64,000 nucleotides of DNA from Actinomadura craniellae. GTDB lineage: Bacteria > Actinomycetota > Actinomycetes > Streptosporangiales > Streptosporangiaceae. Location of the stretch: NCBI RefSeq assembly GCF_003289645.1, contig NZ_QLYX01000005.1, positions 186,001-250,000 on the forward strand, written 5' to 3'. Below the pieces are notes generated by a model. That model was not told the DNA's origin. It did not search any database and worked only from the letters and a program-made list of their open reading frames with translations. Below are positions 8,201 to 22,295 of the stretch, in pieces (position 1 is the stretch's first letter; each line of letters starts with the position of its first letter). The position numbers and the translations under genes are program-made.

Positions 8201-8611
8201 ATGAGGACCTTGCACTTCGGCCTCCGAGTAGCAGATCTCAAGCGGTCGCTCGCGTTCTACACGGCCGTCGGCTACGAGGTGGTCGGGGAAGTCCCCGAGA
8301 CGGAGTTCGGGCACCTGACCATGCTCAAACTCCCCGGCAATGAGTTCGTCACCATCGAACTCCTCCACGATCCCGCCCGAGGTGAGGTCGGCCCCGGCCT
8401 CAACCACTTCGTCATCAAGGTGGAGTCGATGCACACCACCATCGCCGAACTCGCCGCCCAGGGCATCGAAGCCGAGGCACCTGGCTCACCGGACGGCTCA
8501 GCCGACTTCCTGACCTCGTGGATCACCGACCCGGACGGCAACCGGATCGAGCTGGTCCAGTGGCCGCCCGGCCACCCCGACGGCCTCTCCCCGGCCTACT
8601 GGTCGAACTGA
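8201..8611 (+). CDS. VOC (glyoxalase/bleomycin resistance) family protein
   Basis: 136 residues, one full pair of beta-alpha-beta-beta-beta modules. ATG 8201 has AGAAGGGA upstream and begins MRTLHFGLRVADLKRSLAFY, a canonical VOC start. Further hallmarks are GLNHFVIKVESM and the closing ITDPDGNRIELVQWPPG. Candidate metal ligands are His (about residue 5), Glu (VTIELLHD), His (LNHFVIK) and Glu (RIELVQ), the lactoylglutathione-lyase arrangement. It could be a true glyoxalase I or another metal-dependent VOC enzyme; nothing nearby fixes the substrate. Confidence 0.85.
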   Translation: MRTLHFGLRVADLKRSLAFYTAVGYEVVGEVPETEFGHLTMLKLPGNEFVTIELLHDPARGEVGPGLNHFVIKVESMHTTIAELAAQGIEAEAPGSPDGSADFLTSWITDPDGNRIELVQWPPGHPDGLSPAYWSN

Positions 8612-8833
8612 ACCAGCACCACACCCATCCCGGTCTCCCACCTCCCGTCCGCCCATCCGGAGCACCAAGACCGGCACAGGAAACCGAACCTGGACCCTCT
8701 CGTGATCGCACGGGACGTCAAGACCGATGACAACCCGGCCAGAATCACCCGGGGCCACGTCCAGCCACCCAGAGATGACGGAACCCAGAACCGCACTCTC
8801 ACTCGACCCCGGAGAACCAGCAAGGATGCTCTC

Positions 8834-9109
8834 GTGAATGACGCACCAGGCTTGGTCGCCCAGCTTGTGAAGCTCATCGTCGACCTGACGTGGTTCCTGG
8901 ACTCGTGCGATGACGAGGAGGTGGATCCGGACTGGGCGGTGAAGTGGCTGGAACACATCGCACACGTCCTGGCCGATCTCCCTCCGGAACAACGAACCGC
9001 CGTCGTTACGGAAGTGAGTTCGCTGGCAACCACCAACCGCTCAGAAGCCCCAGCCAAGTGGGTAGCAAGCTTCGCAGAAGCAACCGGCTTGACCGACCCC
9101 GAAAACTGA
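8834..9109 (+). CDS. small acidic hypothetical protein
   Basis: 91 residues from GTG 8834, chosen because AAGGA lies nine bases upstream and the upstream frame is rich in Arg and Thr without helix pattern. The product is acidic and helical (LVAQLVKLIVDLTWFLDSCD, then WAVKWLEHIAHVLADLPPEQ). The size and acidity recall immunity proteins or small regulators, but no toxin gene is adjacent and I recognise no family. It is the last gene before the tRNA-Ile end of the accessory block. Confidence 0.5.
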   Translation: MNDAPGLVAQLVKLIVDLTWFLDSCDDEEVDPDWAVKWLEHIAHVLADLPPEQRTAVVTEVSSLATTNRSEAPAKWVASFAEATGLTDPEN

Positions 9110-9158
9110 TAGCGGCAACACAGCCAGCAACCACGACGGCCCCACCACACCACCCCGC

Positions 9159-9253
9159 ACCACAATCCCTCCAGGAATGATCTGCGCCCAGGGCGCCTCC
9201 AGCACGAAGGACCTGCGTGCGCCGTTGCGATCCCTCTAGGGATGATCTGCGAC
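9159..9253. CRISPR. two-copy CRISPR-like repeat remnant
   Basis: A 30-base unit occurs twice, at 9159-9188 and 9224-9253, separated by a 35-base spacer. The second copy starts GTTGCGATCCCTCTAGGGAT and ends GATCTGCGAC, so its ends are complementary (GTTGC / GCGAC) and its middle is a near palindrome (ATCCCTCTAGGGAT). The copies agree at 22 of 30 positions, 20 of 22 in the core. Unit and spacer lengths fit a CRISPR array, but there are only two degenerate copies and no cas gene in the window. It may be an array relic or an unrelated palindromic repeat. Confidence 0.35.
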
Positions 9254-9529
9254 CCGAGGGTAAAATCCCAGGTCAAGGCGGTACCCAGCCGCACCTTGGC
9301 ACTGATTTTTACAGCAGTCCGACGGTAGTGCATCACCGCAGGTCACAGCGATGCAATCCGAAGCCCCAACCACACAGCCACCACAGCCACCACAGCAAAG
9401 CCGCACCCAGCGAGTGCGGGCCGCCAGGCCCGCACACCGGGGGGCCCGGGGGGTCGTCCCCCCGGAAAATGACGAAAGACCAGCAGGGAAGCGGCGCCAG
9501 CCGCGACCACACTGGTCCCAGGTCTTGAG
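9254..9529. other. non-coding stretch before tRNA-Ile
   Basis: About 275 bases without a supportable frame. It includes a run of CCACAGCCACCACAG-type triplet-like repeats near 9370-9400 and a G/C block (CCCCGGGGGG-type) near 9440-9460. This would be a reasonable insertion boundary next to the tRNA, but I could not find a duplicated tRNA 3' end that would mark an attachment site. Confidence 0.35.
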
Positions 9530-9603
9530 TGGGCCTAGGTGGACTTGAACCACCGGCCTCATCCTTATCAGGGATGCGCTCTAACCGACTGAGCTATAGG
9601 CCC
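9530..9603 (-). tRNA. tRNA-Ile (GAT)
   Basis: The reverse complement folds into a standard cloverleaf. The acceptor arm pairs GGGCCTA with TAGGCCC, the anticodon stem pairs CATCC with GGATG around CTGATAA (anticodon GAT), and the T arm pairs GGTGG with CCACC around TTCAAGT. The discriminator base is A and CCA is not encoded. tRNA-Ile(GAT) downstream of DUF3566 and gyrA is the standard actinobacterial order. The tRNA-Ala that usually follows is not seen in this window. Confidence 0.96.
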
Positions 9604-9698
9604 GGAGTGCGCCGCCGACATCGGGGGCGACGAGACAGGAGACTACCCCATCTCGTCGGGCAACGAGAAATCGTTTATGCCCTGGCCGGCGGCTGTTG

Positions 9699-10559
9699 TC
9701 ACTCGGCTTCCTTGAGGGTGACCTCTACTCCGCCGACCAGGTCCGCGGCGAGGTTGTAGATGACCGCGCCGACGGTCGAGAGGGCGGTGATGAGCAGGAC
9801 GTTGAGGGCTCCGACCAGCACTGTGTAGCCGAAGATGCGGGCGAAGGAGAACCAGCTGCTGGCGTCGATCCCGCCGGCGTCTCCGCCGGTGGATACGTCG
9901 TTGCGGGTGAGGTCGTTGATGGTTGTGCTGATCTCGTTGAAGACGCCGAGGCCCGACAGGATGACGTAGAGCACGGTGACTGCGACGAGCAGGACGACGA
10001 AGCAGACCAGCGACATCACGAAGCTGAACTTCATCACCGACCAGGGTTCCAGCCGGAAGAGCTGGAGGTGCGCCTTGCGCGCGTTGTCGCGGTTCGCGGC
10101 GGCGTCCGGCCCGGGCGCGCCCGGGCCGGGCTGCGGCGCTCCGGCGGGGCCGGGGCCGGGGGCAGGACCGGGGCCTGGGGGGCGGAATGCCGGGCCGGCG
10201 GGCTGGGGGCCGCCGGCGGTGGGGCCGGGCGGCGGGCCGGGCTGGGGTGGGGGTTTGCGCAGGGCGGGGGTTTCGGCGCGGCCGGCGGCCATCGAGCCGC
10301 CGGGTTCGGCGGCCCGGGCCCACGAGGGGGTCTGGTCGGCGTCGTCCTTGACCGGCCCGATCTTGCCGCCGGCCGGCCGGCCGGGTTCGGGCCTGTCGGC
10401 GGCGGGGCCGCCGGGGCGCATCCCGTCGGGGTTGGTCTCCTCGATCTTGCCCGTCCCCGGCACCTGGATCGGCTGTACGGGGGCGGGGCCGTTGGCCTCG
10501 GCGGACGCCGGTATGGCGGTCTCGCCGGAGTCCGTGCCCTTACCGGGTTGGGAGGTCAC
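9699..10559 (-). CDS. DUF3566 membrane protein
   Basis: 286 residues from GTG 10559 with AAGGAGG nine bases upstream. The first about 160 residues are disordered and rich in Pro, Gly and Ala. The conserved DUF3566 domain follows: LQLFRLEPWSVMKFSFVMSL, a transmembrane helix (CFVVLLVAVTVLYVILSGLG), an extracytoplasmic loop and a second helix (LVGALNVLLITALSTVGAV), ending in LVGGVEVTLKE. The family is found beside gyrA across Actinobacteria; its role is unknown but a link to the cell envelope or division is likely. It is 39 bases downstream of gyrA on the same strand. Confidence 0.92.
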   Translation of the reverse strand: MTSQPGKGTDSGETAIPASAEANGPAPVQPIQVPGTGKIEETNPDGMRPGGPAADRPEPGRPAGGKIGPVKDDADQTPSWARAAEPGGSMAAGRAETPALRKPPPQPGPPPGPTAGGPQPAGPAFRPPGPGPAPGPGPAGAPQPGPGAPGPDAAANRDNARKAHLQLFRLEPWSVMKFSFVMSLVCFVVLLVAVTVLYVILSGLGVFNEISTTINDLTRNDVSTGGDAGGIDASSWFSFARIFGYTVLVGALNVLLITALSTVGAVIYNLAADLVGGVEVTLKEAE

Positions 10560-10598
10560 CGGGTCCCCTCCTTGACCGGGTTCCGGTCGGTCGCGGCG

Positions 10599-13103
<2,505 letters not shown>

Positions 13104-13155
13104 CTGAAAGACCTCTTCTGCGTGTTGGCGTCGTGCGGCTGCTTGCGCACGTCCG

Positions 13156-15452
<2,297 letters not shown>

Positions 15453-15941
15453 TCACCGCACCCGCCAGCCGCCCGTCCGCCGGGGCCCGGAGGCGGGGCC
15501 GACCACCTTCACCCGGCGCACGGTGCCGTCGCCGAGCTCCTCGTTCAGCCGGCGGACCAGCGTGGCCGCCAGCAGCCGCAGCTGGGTGGCCCAGGCCGTG
15601 GAGTCGGCGGTGATGGTCAGTTCGCCGTCCTCGAACCGCTCCGGCCGGGTGTGCTCGGCCAGGTCCCGCCCGACGATGCCCGCCCAGTTGCCGAACACCC
15701 CGCCCATCGCGGCGCGCTGCTCCCAGCCCCGGTCGGCCATCAGGTCGCGGATGGCCGAGCCGAACGCCCTGGGGTCGCCGCCGCGGCCGGTGTCCCGGGG
15801 CCGGGCCGGGCGGGCGGTCTTCCGCCTGCCGCCCGCGCCGGGGGCGCCGCCGCGCTTGCGGGCGTCCGCCTTCGCCTGGGCCAGTGCCTCCCGGGCGAGA
15901 TCGGCGCCGGACTTTTCCACAGGTTGTGGATCATCGGACAC
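15453..15941 (-). CDS. DciA/DUF721 helicase-loading protein
   Basis: 162 residues, GTG start with GGGGAGG upstream. A basic, Ala/Arg/Gly-rich N-terminal third is followed by the DUF721 (DciA) domain: [20 protein letters not shown], then [13 protein letters not shown] and the closing [20 protein letters not shown]. DciA is the ancestral loader of the replicative helicase DnaB in bacteria without DnaC or DnaI. It overlaps the end of recF by 11 bases, the standard recF-dciA-gyrB order. Assignment rests on the WAxxVG and [11 protein letters not shown] motifs plus position. Confidence 0.9.
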   Translation of the reverse strand: MSDDPQPVEKSGADLAREALAQAKADARKRGGAPGAGGRRKTARPARPRDTGRGGDPRAFGSAIRDLMADRGWEQRAAMGGVFGNWAGIVGRDLAEHTRPERFEDGELTITADSTAWATQLRLLAATLVRRLNEELGDGTVRRVKVVGPASGPRRTGGWRVR

Positions 15942-17055
15942 GGTGGACCTCCCCCTCGGCCACGTCGTAGGCCGCCCCGGTCAGCGTCTCGGGAACGTCG
16001 GCGGGCACCGCCGCGGTCACCAGCACCTGCTCGGCGGGCGCGACCAGCTCGGCCAGCCGGGTACGCCGGCCGGTGTCCAGTTCGGCGAAGACGTCGTCGA
16101 GGATCAGCACCGGATCGTCGCCGTCGGCTCTCAGCAGCTCGAACGCGGCCAGCCGCAGCGCCAGCGCGAACGACCACGACTCGCCGTGGCTGGCGTAGCC
16201 GCGGGCCGGCAGCTCCCCCAGCCGCAGCAGCAGCTCGTCGCGGTGCGGCCCGACCAGGCTGACGCCGCGCTCCAGTTCGGACTTGCGCGAGCGGGCCAGC
16301 CCCTCCTGCAAGGCGGCCGCCAGCAATCCACGGTCTGTGGACAACTCCGGGGCGTCGAGCGAGTTGCGGTACTCCAGATCGGCCACGCCGCCGGGGGCCA
16401 GCGCGGTGTACGCCTTCGCCACCAGCGGGGCGAGCGCCGTCACCAGCTCCAGCCGGGCCGCCAGCAGCTCGGCCCCGGTACGGGCCAGGTGCGAGTCCCA
16501 CACGTCGAGGGTGGCCAGCATCTCGGCGCCCGGCTTCCGGCGGTGCGCGGCGGCCGACTTCAGCAGGGCGTTGCGCTGCTTGAGCACCCGGTCGTAGTCG
16601 GACCGGACGCCGGCGAACCGGGGCGCGCGGGCGGTCAGCAGCTCGTCCATGAACCGGCGGCGCTCGCCCGGGTCGCCCTTCACCAGGATCAGGTCCTCCG
16701 GCGCGAACAGCACCGTGCGCAGTATCCCCAGCAGTTCGCGGGGCTTGGGGACGGGGGACCGGTTGAGCCGGGCCCGGTTGGCCCGCCCCGGGTTGATCTC
16801 CAGTTCGAGCAGCGCCCGGCGCTCGTCCCGCACCACCCCGGCCCGGACGACCGCCCGGGCCGCACCCTGCCTGACCAGCGGCGCGTCGGTGGCCACCCGG
16901 TGGCTGCCGTGCGTGGCCACGTAGCCGACGGCCTCGACCAGGTTGGTCTTGCCCTGGCCGTTGGGGCCCACGAACGTGCTGACGCCCGGGTCGAGCGCGA
17001 TCTCGGCGGACGCGTACGACCGGAAGTCGGCGAGCGAGAGGTGGGCGACGTGCAC
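15931..17055 (-). CDS. recF: DNA repair/recombination protein RecF
   Basis: 374 residues from GTG 17055 ([14 protein letters not shown]), the normal RecF start; upstream in-frame sequence is not RecF-like and no strong ribosome site is seen. RecF is an SMC-like ATPase that helps load RecA at gaps with RecO and RecR. Visible motifs are Walker [11 protein letters not shown], the signature region ([17 protein letters not shown]) and Walker [14 protein letters not shown]. It overlaps dciA and lies 95 bases after gnd, with a large DnaA-box-like palindrome in between. Confidence 0.96.
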   Translation of the reverse strand: MHVAHLSLADFRSYASAEIALDPGVSTFVGPNGQGKTNLVEAVGYVATHGSHRVATDAPLVRQGAARAVVRAGVVRDERRALLELEINPGRANRARLNRSPVPKPRELLGILRTVLFAPEDLILVKGDPGERRRFMDELLTARAPRFAGVRSDYDRVLKQRNALLKSAAAHRRKPGAEMLATLDVWDSHLARTGAELLAARLELVTALAPLVAKAYTALAPGGVADLEYRNSLDAPELSTDRGLLAAALQEGLARSRKSELERGVSLVGPHRDELLLRLGELPARGYASHGESWSFALALRLAAFELLRADGDDPVLILDDVFAELDTGRRTRLAELVAPAEQVLVTAAVPADVPETLTGAAYDVAEGEVHRVR

Positions 17056-17103
17056 GGAAACGAGGGTAGGGCAGGCGTCGCCCCGCCATGCGCCGTACTC
17101 GTC

Positions 17104-17143
17104 GTCCACAGGCTTGTGGATAACTGTCCACAAGCCTGTGGAC
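17104..17143. promoter_or_regulatory. perfect palindrome with back-to-back DnaA-like boxes, upstream of recF
   Basis: Arms GTCCACAGGCTTGTGGA (17104-17120) and TCCACAAGCCTGTGGAC (17127-17143) are perfectly complementary over 17 bases around a 6-base centre. They contain TTGTGGATA and TGTCCACAA, close to the DnaA box in opposite orientation. It lies between the gnd stop and the recF start. It could be a DnaA-binding regulatory site, a terminator for gnd, or both; there is no T tract. Confidence 0.55.
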
Positions 17144-17150
17144 GACCGGA

Positions 17151-18071
17151 TCAGGTCTGGGGAGGAGTCACGTCGGCGCCGGGGGAGTCGGCGCCCTTGG
17201 CGGACTCCACCGCGTGCCCGCCGAACTGGTTGCGCAGCGCGGCCACCACCTTCATGGCCGGCGAGTCGTCCTGCCGGGAGGCGAACCGGGCGAACAGCGC
17301 CGCGCTGATCGTCGGCATCGGCACCGCGTGGTCGACCGCGGCCTGGACCGTCCACCGGCCCTCGCCGGAGTCCTGGGCGAAGCCGCGGATCTCGGACAGC
17401 TCGGGGTCCTCATCGAGCGCCCGCACCATGAGGTCGAGCAGCCACGACCGGATCACCGTGCCCTCCTTCCAGCTACGGAAGGTGTCGGGCACGTTGGTCA
17501 CGAGGTCGCTGGCCGCGATCAGCTCGTAGCCCTCGCCGAAGGCCTGCATCATGCCGTACTCGATGCCGTTGTGGACCATCTTCACGAAGTGGCCCGCGCC
17601 GGCCGCCCCGGCGTGCACGAAGCCGTAGTCGCCCTCGGGCTTGAGCGTCTCGAAGATCGGCATCAGCTGCGCGACGTACTCGTCCGCGCCGCCGACCATC
17701 AGGGCGTAGCCGTTCTGCAGCCCCCAGACCCCACCGCTGACCCCGACGTCGACGAAGCCGATGCCCTTGGCCGCCAGCTCCGCGCCGTGCTTCTGGTCCT
17801 CCACATAGTGGGAGTTGCCGCCGTCGATCACGATGTCGCCGGGTTCGAGCAGTTCCCCCAGCCTATGGATCGTCTCGCGGGTGGGCCCGCCCGCCGGCAC
17901 CATCACCCACGCCACCCGGGGGTGCTCCAGCCGCTCGACCAGCTCCTCCAGGGAGTCGACGTCCCGCTTGCCGGGATGCCGTTCGTAGCCGACGACCGTG
18001 TGGCCGCCGCGGCGCAGCCGCTCGGCCATGTTGCCGCCCATCCGGCCGAGCCCGATCATCCCCAGGTGCAT
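17151..18071 (-). CDS. gnd: 6-phosphogluconate dehydrogenase (decarboxylating), short GndA type
   Basis: 306 residues from ATG 18071, with GAGGGA eight bases upstream. The enzyme oxidises 6-phosphogluconate to ribulose 5-phosphate, CO2 and reduced cofactor in the pentose phosphate pathway. The N-terminal Rossmann fold shows [16 protein letters not shown]; the substrate region shows [27 protein letters not shown] and the catalytic [20 protein letters not shown]. Length about 300 puts it in the short class common in actinomycetes, found between recF and dnaN as here. Cofactor preference (NAD or NADP) cannot be read with certainty. Confidence 0.95.
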   Translation of the reverse strand: MHLGMIGLGRMGGNMAERLRRGGHTVVGYERHPGKRDVDSLEELVERLEHPRVAWVMVPAGGPTRETIHRLGELLEPGDIVIDGGNSHYVEDQKHGAELAAKGIGFVDVGVSGGVWGLQNGYALMVGGADEYVAQLMPIFETLKPEGDYGFVHAGAAGAGHFVKMVHNGIEYGMMQAFGEGYELIAASDLVTNVPDTFRSWKEGTVIRSWLLDLMVRALDEDPELSEIRGFAQDSGEGRWTVQAAVDHAVPMPTISAALFARFASRQDDSPAMKVVAALRNQFGGHAVESAKGADSPGADVTPPQT

Positions 18072-18146
18072 GGTCGCTCCCTCTGTCGCTGAGTCCCCGT
18101 GGATCACGACACTAGTTCCCCCGCAACCGGCGGGAGACTCATCGGA

Positions 18147-19274
18147 TCAACCCGACAGCCGGACCGGCATGATCAGGTAGCGGTAGTTGGGGTCCGCACC
18201 CTCCGCCGGCGGCTTGCCGGTGAGCACGGCGGGCTTGGTTGGGGTGGTGAACGACAGCCGCGCGGTGTCGGAGCCGATCGCCGAGAGCCCGTCGAGCAGG
18301 AAGCCGGGGTTGAAGGCGATGTCGATGTCGTCGCCCTCCAGCGTGGCCTCCAGCGCCTCCACGGCCTGGGCCTCGTCGCCGGTGCCGGCCTCCAGCACCA
18401 CCTCGCCCTGGCGGAACGACAGCCGGACGGGGGTGTTCCGCTCGGCCACCAGCGAGACGCGCTTGACGGCCTCGGAGAACGCGGCGGTCTGCACCTCGGC
18501 CAGCCCGGCGTACTCGCTGGGCAGCAGGGAGCGGTACTTGACGAAGTCGCCGTCCAGCAGCCGGGAGGTCGTCCGGCGGCCGCCGCCGGAGAACCCGATC
18601 ATGCCGTCCCCGGAGCCCTTGGTGCCGCCCAGGGCGATGGAGACCTCGGCCCCGGTGGTGAGGGACTTGGCGGTGTCGGCCAGCGTCTTGGCGGGCACCA
18701 GGGCCACCGCGGAGAAGTCGGGGCGCTCGGGCTTCCAGTGCATCTCCCGCACGGCCAGCCGGTAGCGGTCGGTGGAGGCCAGGGTGACGGTCTCGCCCTC
18801 GATCTCCACCCGGACGCCGGTGAGCATCGGGATGGTGTCGTCACGGCCGGCGGCGATCGCCACCTGGCCGACGGCGGCGGCGAACTCGTCGCTGCCCACG
18901 GCCCCGGCGACCGGCGGCAGTTCCGGCAGGGTCGGGTAGTCCTCCACAGGCATGGTGAGGAGTGTGAACTTCGCGCTGCCGCACGACAGCATCACCTTGG
19001 CGCCGTCGGTGGTCACGTCCACAGGCTGTGCGGGAAGGGCGCGGCAGATCTCGGCGAGCAGCCGCCCCGAGACCAGCGCGGTGCCCGCCTCGTCGAGGTC
19101 GATGTCCGTGGACACCTGGGCCGAGACCTCGTAGTCGAACGCCGACAGCCTGAGGGTGTCGCCGGCCTCGATGTGCATCCCGGCGAGCACCGGAGTGGGC
19201 GGGCGGGCCGGGAGGCTGCGGGCGGTCCAGGCCACGGCGTCGGCGAGTGTGTCTCGGTCGATGCGGAACTTCAC
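18147..19274 (-). CDS. dnaN: DNA polymerase III beta sliding clamp
   Basis: 375 residues, GTG start with AAGGAGG at good spacing. Three repeated clamp domains are visible, beginning MKFRIDRDTLADAVAWTARS, with TGVRVEIEGETVTLASTDRY in domain II and the end YRYLIMPVRLSG in domain III. The hydrophobic pocket that binds polymerase and other clamp clients lies in the C-terminal part, where the MPVRL end is characteristic. It is the first gene downstream of oriC on this side, in the standard dnaA-dnaN order. Confidence 0.97.
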   Translation of the reverse strand: MKFRIDRDTLADAVAWTARSLPARPPTPVLAGMHIEAGDTLRLSAFDYEVSAQVSTDIDLDEAGTALVSGRLLAEICRALPAQPVDVTTDGAKVMLSCGSAKFTLLTMPVEDYPTLPELPPVAGAVGSDEFAAAVGQVAIAAGRDDTIPMLTGVRVEIEGETVTLASTDRYRLAVREMHWKPERPDFSAVALVPAKTLADTAKSLTTGAEVSIALGGTKGSGDGMIGFSGGGRRTTSRLLDGDFVKYRSLLPSEYAGLAEVQTAAFSEAVKRVSLVAERNTPVRLSFRQGEVVLEAGTGDEAQAVEALEATLEGDDIDIAFNPGFLLDGLSAIGSDTARLSFTTPTKPAVLTGKPPAEGADPNYRYLIMPVRLSG

Positions 19275-19736
19275 GGGGATCCGCCTCCTTGTCGCGAACT
19301 CGGTGTGGGGTCTTGGGGGCTCGGAGCTCGGAATCCCCAGGCCCTTAGTTGGTTAGAGGATTTTCTTGGGTAGAGAACAAGAGCAGTCATAGTCATAGGG
19401 GCCGTGGATAGTGTGGACAACGGCTGTTTTCGCAGGTGAGACCGCGAATTTCTGTCCACCGGCCCTGTGCATGGACGGTGGACGGCGGTGGGCGGCCTGA
19501 GGATGACGAGGCTGTCCACACCGGTCGTCCACGGGTTGTCCCCCGGCTATCCACGGGTTGTCCACCGGTTGTCCGCAGCCTTCCGACCTGCTGCACGGTG
19601 CCGATGCATGTGCACGAGCCTGTGTCCCCAGGACATCCCCAACTCGTCCACGGGTTGTCCCCAGGTTGTCCACGAGTTGTCCCCTGGCTTTTCCACGCGA
19701 CTCCACAGCGTTTTCCCCAGCCTGTGAATAACGACT
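19275..19736. other. oriC: chromosomal replication origin (oriC)
   Basis: The dnaN-dnaA gap contains many DnaA-box variants of TTGTCCACA: TGTGGACAA (19412-19420), CTGTCCACA (19512-19520), TTGTCCACC (19558-19566), TTGTCCGCA (19569-19577), TTGTCCCCA (near 19655) and TTGTCCACG (near 19666), plus weaker TCGTCCACG copies. Most share one orientation, as in Streptomyces-type origins. A locally A/T-rich stretch at about 19345-19380, beside dnaN, is the best candidate unwinding element. No gene fits here. Confidence 0.9.
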
Positions 19737-21521
19737 TCAGCGTTTGCGGGCCTGGTGCTTGATACGCCCGGTCAATTCGGTCACCTGGTTGTAGATGGCC
19801 CGGCGCTCCGCCATCAGCGAGCGGATCTTGCGCTCGGCGTGCATCACGGTGGTGTGGTCCCGGCCGCCGAACTGCTGGCCGATCTTGGGCAGCGACAGAT
19901 CGGTCAGCTCCCGGCACAGGTACATCGCGATCTGCCGGGCGGTGACGAGCATCCGCGACCGGGACGGGCCGCACAGATCCTCGATGGTGGTACCGAAGTA
20001 CTCCACGGTCTGCGCCATGATCATCGCAGCGGTGATCTCGGGGCCGCTGTCGTTGGGGATCAGGTCCTTCAGCACGATCTCGGCCAGCTTCATGTCGACG
20101 GACTGCCGGTTGAGGCTGGCGAACGCGGTCACCCGGATCAGGGCGCCCTCGAGCTCGCGGATGTTGGTGGCGATCTGGGAGGCGATGAACTCCAGCACGT
20201 CCGGCGGCGCGGCCAGGCCCTCCTGGCGGGCCTTCTTCTGGAGGATCGCGATGCGTGTCTCCAACTCGGGCGGCTGCACGTCGGTCGTCAACCCCCACTC
20301 GAACCGGTTGCGCAGCCGATCCTCCAGCGTCACCAGTTCTTTGGGTGGCCGATCACTGGAGATCACGATCTGCTTGCTCGCGTTGTGGAGCGTGTTGAAC
20401 GTGTGGAAGAACTCCTCCTGCGTCTGTTCCTTCCCCTCCAGGAACTGGATGTCGTCGACCAGGAGGATGTCCATGTCGCGGTAGCGCCGGCGGAACCCGT
20501 CGGCCTTGCCGTCCCGGATGGCGTTGATGAAGTCGTTGGTGAACTCCTCGGAGCTCACGTAACGGACCCGGGCGCCGTTGAACAGGCTCTGCGCGTAGTG
20601 GCCGATGGCATGGAGCAGGTGCGTCTTGCCCAACCCGGAGTCGCCGTAGATGAACAGCGGGTTGTACGCCTTGGCCGGCTGCTCGGCCACCGCGACCGCG
20701 GCGGCGTGCGCGAACCGGTTGGACGAGCCGATGACGAACGTCTCGAACGTGTACTTGGGATTCAGCCGGGCGTGCTCGGACCCCGCGGGCTTGGGCTGCT
20801 CGGTCTCGCGCGGCTGCCAGGGCTGGGGTTGCTCGGGCTCGGGCGCGGCCGGCCGCTCCCCCTCGACCGGGGCGCTCGGCGGGAACGGCTCGCGCTCGGG
20901 CGGGGCGAACTGGTCGCGGGCGCGCTCGCCGGCATAGGGGTCGCGCGGCGCCGGGGCGAACGCCTCCGGGGCCAGGTGCTGACCGGAGTCGCCGGACCGT
21001 CCGCCGCCGCCGAACGTCCGCCCGCTGATGTGCGAGCCGGGGGCCGGCGGGCCGGCGGGCTGCCCGGGGTAGCCGGTGTCGTGGTGGGTGCCGTAGGCCG
21101 GGGTGTGATCGGAGTGCAGCCCGTTGTCGTGCCCCGGCTCGGGACCGCCGAAGGGGTAGTGCCGGGGCGGAAATCCACCGGCGGGCGGCGGGTTGGGGAC
21201 AGGGCTGTGGATAACTCCGTGCGGCGCTGGGTATCCGGGGTGCTGCTCGGGCTCGGGAGGGATCTGCTCGGGCTGCACGGTGACGGCCACCCGGATCTCC
21301 CGGCCGAGTTCCCGGGAGAGCGCCTGGGTGATCAGCGCCCGCAGCCGGGTCTCCAGCGCGTCCTTGGCGAACTCGTTCGGGGCGGCGAGCAGGGCGGTGT
21401 CCTCGACCAGCGCCAGCGGGCGAACCATCGGCAACCAGGCACGATAGCTGGGCGGAAGCTCACCGTCGGACAGGACGGAAAGGGTGCGCGACCACACGGA
21501 CGCGAGGTCCGAACCGTCCAT
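19737..21521 (-). CDS. dnaA: chromosomal replication initiator DnaA
   Basis: 594 residues from ATG 21521 ([10 protein letters not shown]), preferred to GTG 21527 because GGAGGGG is eight bases from the ATG but only two from the GTG. Domain I covers residues about 1-85. Domain II is an unusually long Pro/Gly-rich linker to about 255. The AAA+ domain has Walker A GDSGLGKT (about 293-300) and Walker [10 protein letters not shown]. Domain IV has the DnaA signature [20 protein letters not shown]. DnaA binds the boxes at oriC and opens the duplex. The long domain II is typical of high-GC actinomycetes. Confidence 0.98.
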   Translation of the reverse strand: MDGSDLASVWSRTLSVLSDGELPPSYRAWLPMVRPLALVEDTALLAAPNEFAKDALETRLRALITQALSRELGREIRVAVTVQPEQIPPEPEQHPGYPAPHGVIHSPVPNPPPAGGFPPRHYPFGGPEPGHDNGLHSDHTPAYGTHHDTGYPGQPAGPPAPGSHISGRTFGGGGRSGDSGQHLAPEAFAPAPRDPYAGERARDQFAPPEREPFPPSAPVEGERPAAPEPEQPQPWQPRETEQPKPAGSEHARLNPKYTFETFVIGSSNRFAHAAAVAVAEQPAKAYNPLFIYGDSGLGKTHLLHAIGHYAQSLFNGARVRYVSSEEFTNDFINAIRDGKADGFRRRYRDMDILLVDDIQFLEGKEQTQEEFFHTFNTLHNASKQIVISSDRPPKELVTLEDRLRNRFEWGLTTDVQPPELETRIAILQKKARQEGLAAPPDVLEFIASQIATNIRELEGALIRVTAFASLNRQSVDMKLAEIVLKDLIPNDSGPEITAAMIMAQTVEYFGTTIEDLCGPSRSRMLVTARQIAMYLCRELTDLSLPKIGQQFGGRDHTTVMHAERKIRSLMAERRAIYNQVTELTGRIKHQARKR

Positions 21522-22025
21522 CCGCACTACCCCTCCCCAATCTCAGTCACCCAGCGTCCAGGAGATGGACTCCCGCCCCCGGGGGCTCGTCCACTCTCTC
21601 ACGGCTCATCCACAGAGTTTTCCACAGGCTGTGTACGTCCGTGGCCTGGCTGTGTATAACTTCTCGCGTTCGCTGGAGACCCGAGGAAGGGGCCGGACTC
21701 CGAGCCCGAACGAGGCCGATGCCTGTCCGGCGACGCTAGTCCGTGCCCTCCGCTCCTGGCAACACGGGTACCGGCAGCCCCAACCGGTGCCCGCCACGAC
21801 TCATTCCGCAAGCGTACGGAGCCCGCGGCCAGCCTGTCTCCGTTTGACCGAAGAGACGAGTAACCCGTAACGTTCTACGGTCGAGTCGCATCGACGGAGA
21901 TGACGCGTGCCCGCAGTGCCGCTTGCGGCGCCGGGCCCCCGCTGCGGGGGACCGTACGCGACCCGCGAGGCGATGCCTTCGACATCTCGACCTCGGTAAT
22001 CCCGACCGCAGCACTGGAGCCCAGA
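21522..22025. promoter_or_regulatory. divergent dnaA / rpmH promoter region with DnaA-like boxes
   Basis: About 500 bases with no supportable gene. Near the dnaA side, TCATCCACA (21605-21613) and TTTTCCACA (21618-21626) match the relaxed DnaA box TTWTNCACA, consistent with DnaA autoregulation. An A/T-richer TGTGTATAACTT lies at about 21650-21662. The region should hold promoters for dnaA (left) and rpmH-rnpA (right), but I cannot assign -10/-35 elements securely. Confidence 0.55.
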
Positions 22026-22163
22026 GTGAGCAAGCGTACTTTCCAGCCGAACAACCGCCGCCGCCACAAGAAGCACGGCTTCCGGCTGCGCATGCGCACC
22101 CGCGCCGGGCGCGCCATCCTCGCCGGGCGGCGCCGCAAGGGCCGCGAGCAGATCGCGGTCTGA
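22026..22163 (+). CDS. rpmH: 50S ribosomal protein L34
   Basis: 45 residues from GTG 22026, with GGAG about eight bases upstream. The sequence is the canonical highly basic L34: [19 protein letters not shown], then [20 protein letters not shown]. It binds 23S rRNA in the large subunit. It heads the conserved rpmH-rnpA-yidD-yidC-jag-rsmG cluster, divergent from dnaA. Confidence 0.97.
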   Translation: MSKRTFQPNNRRRHKKHGFRLRMRTRAGRAILAGRRRKGREQIAV

Positions 22164-22295
22164 CCGCCTTCTGACACCCACCGCCCGGCCGACACCGTTC
22201 CTGCCGCGCGGTGGGTTGTCGTATCTCCTCTCCGCCCCGGGACGCCCCTGTGGACGCCGCGCATCACCGCTCATCACGGACGGAGCCGTCGCATC

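Noticed and set aside
9440-9700. tRNA-linked attachment site with direct repeat of the tRNA-Ile 3' end
   Set aside because: No second copy of the tRNA end was found in 1-9.5 kb and no integrase gene is present.
21522-22025. Second origin between dnaA and rpmH
   Set aside because: Only two DnaA-like boxes, against a dense cluster in the dnaN-dnaA gap; better explained as dnaA autoregulation.
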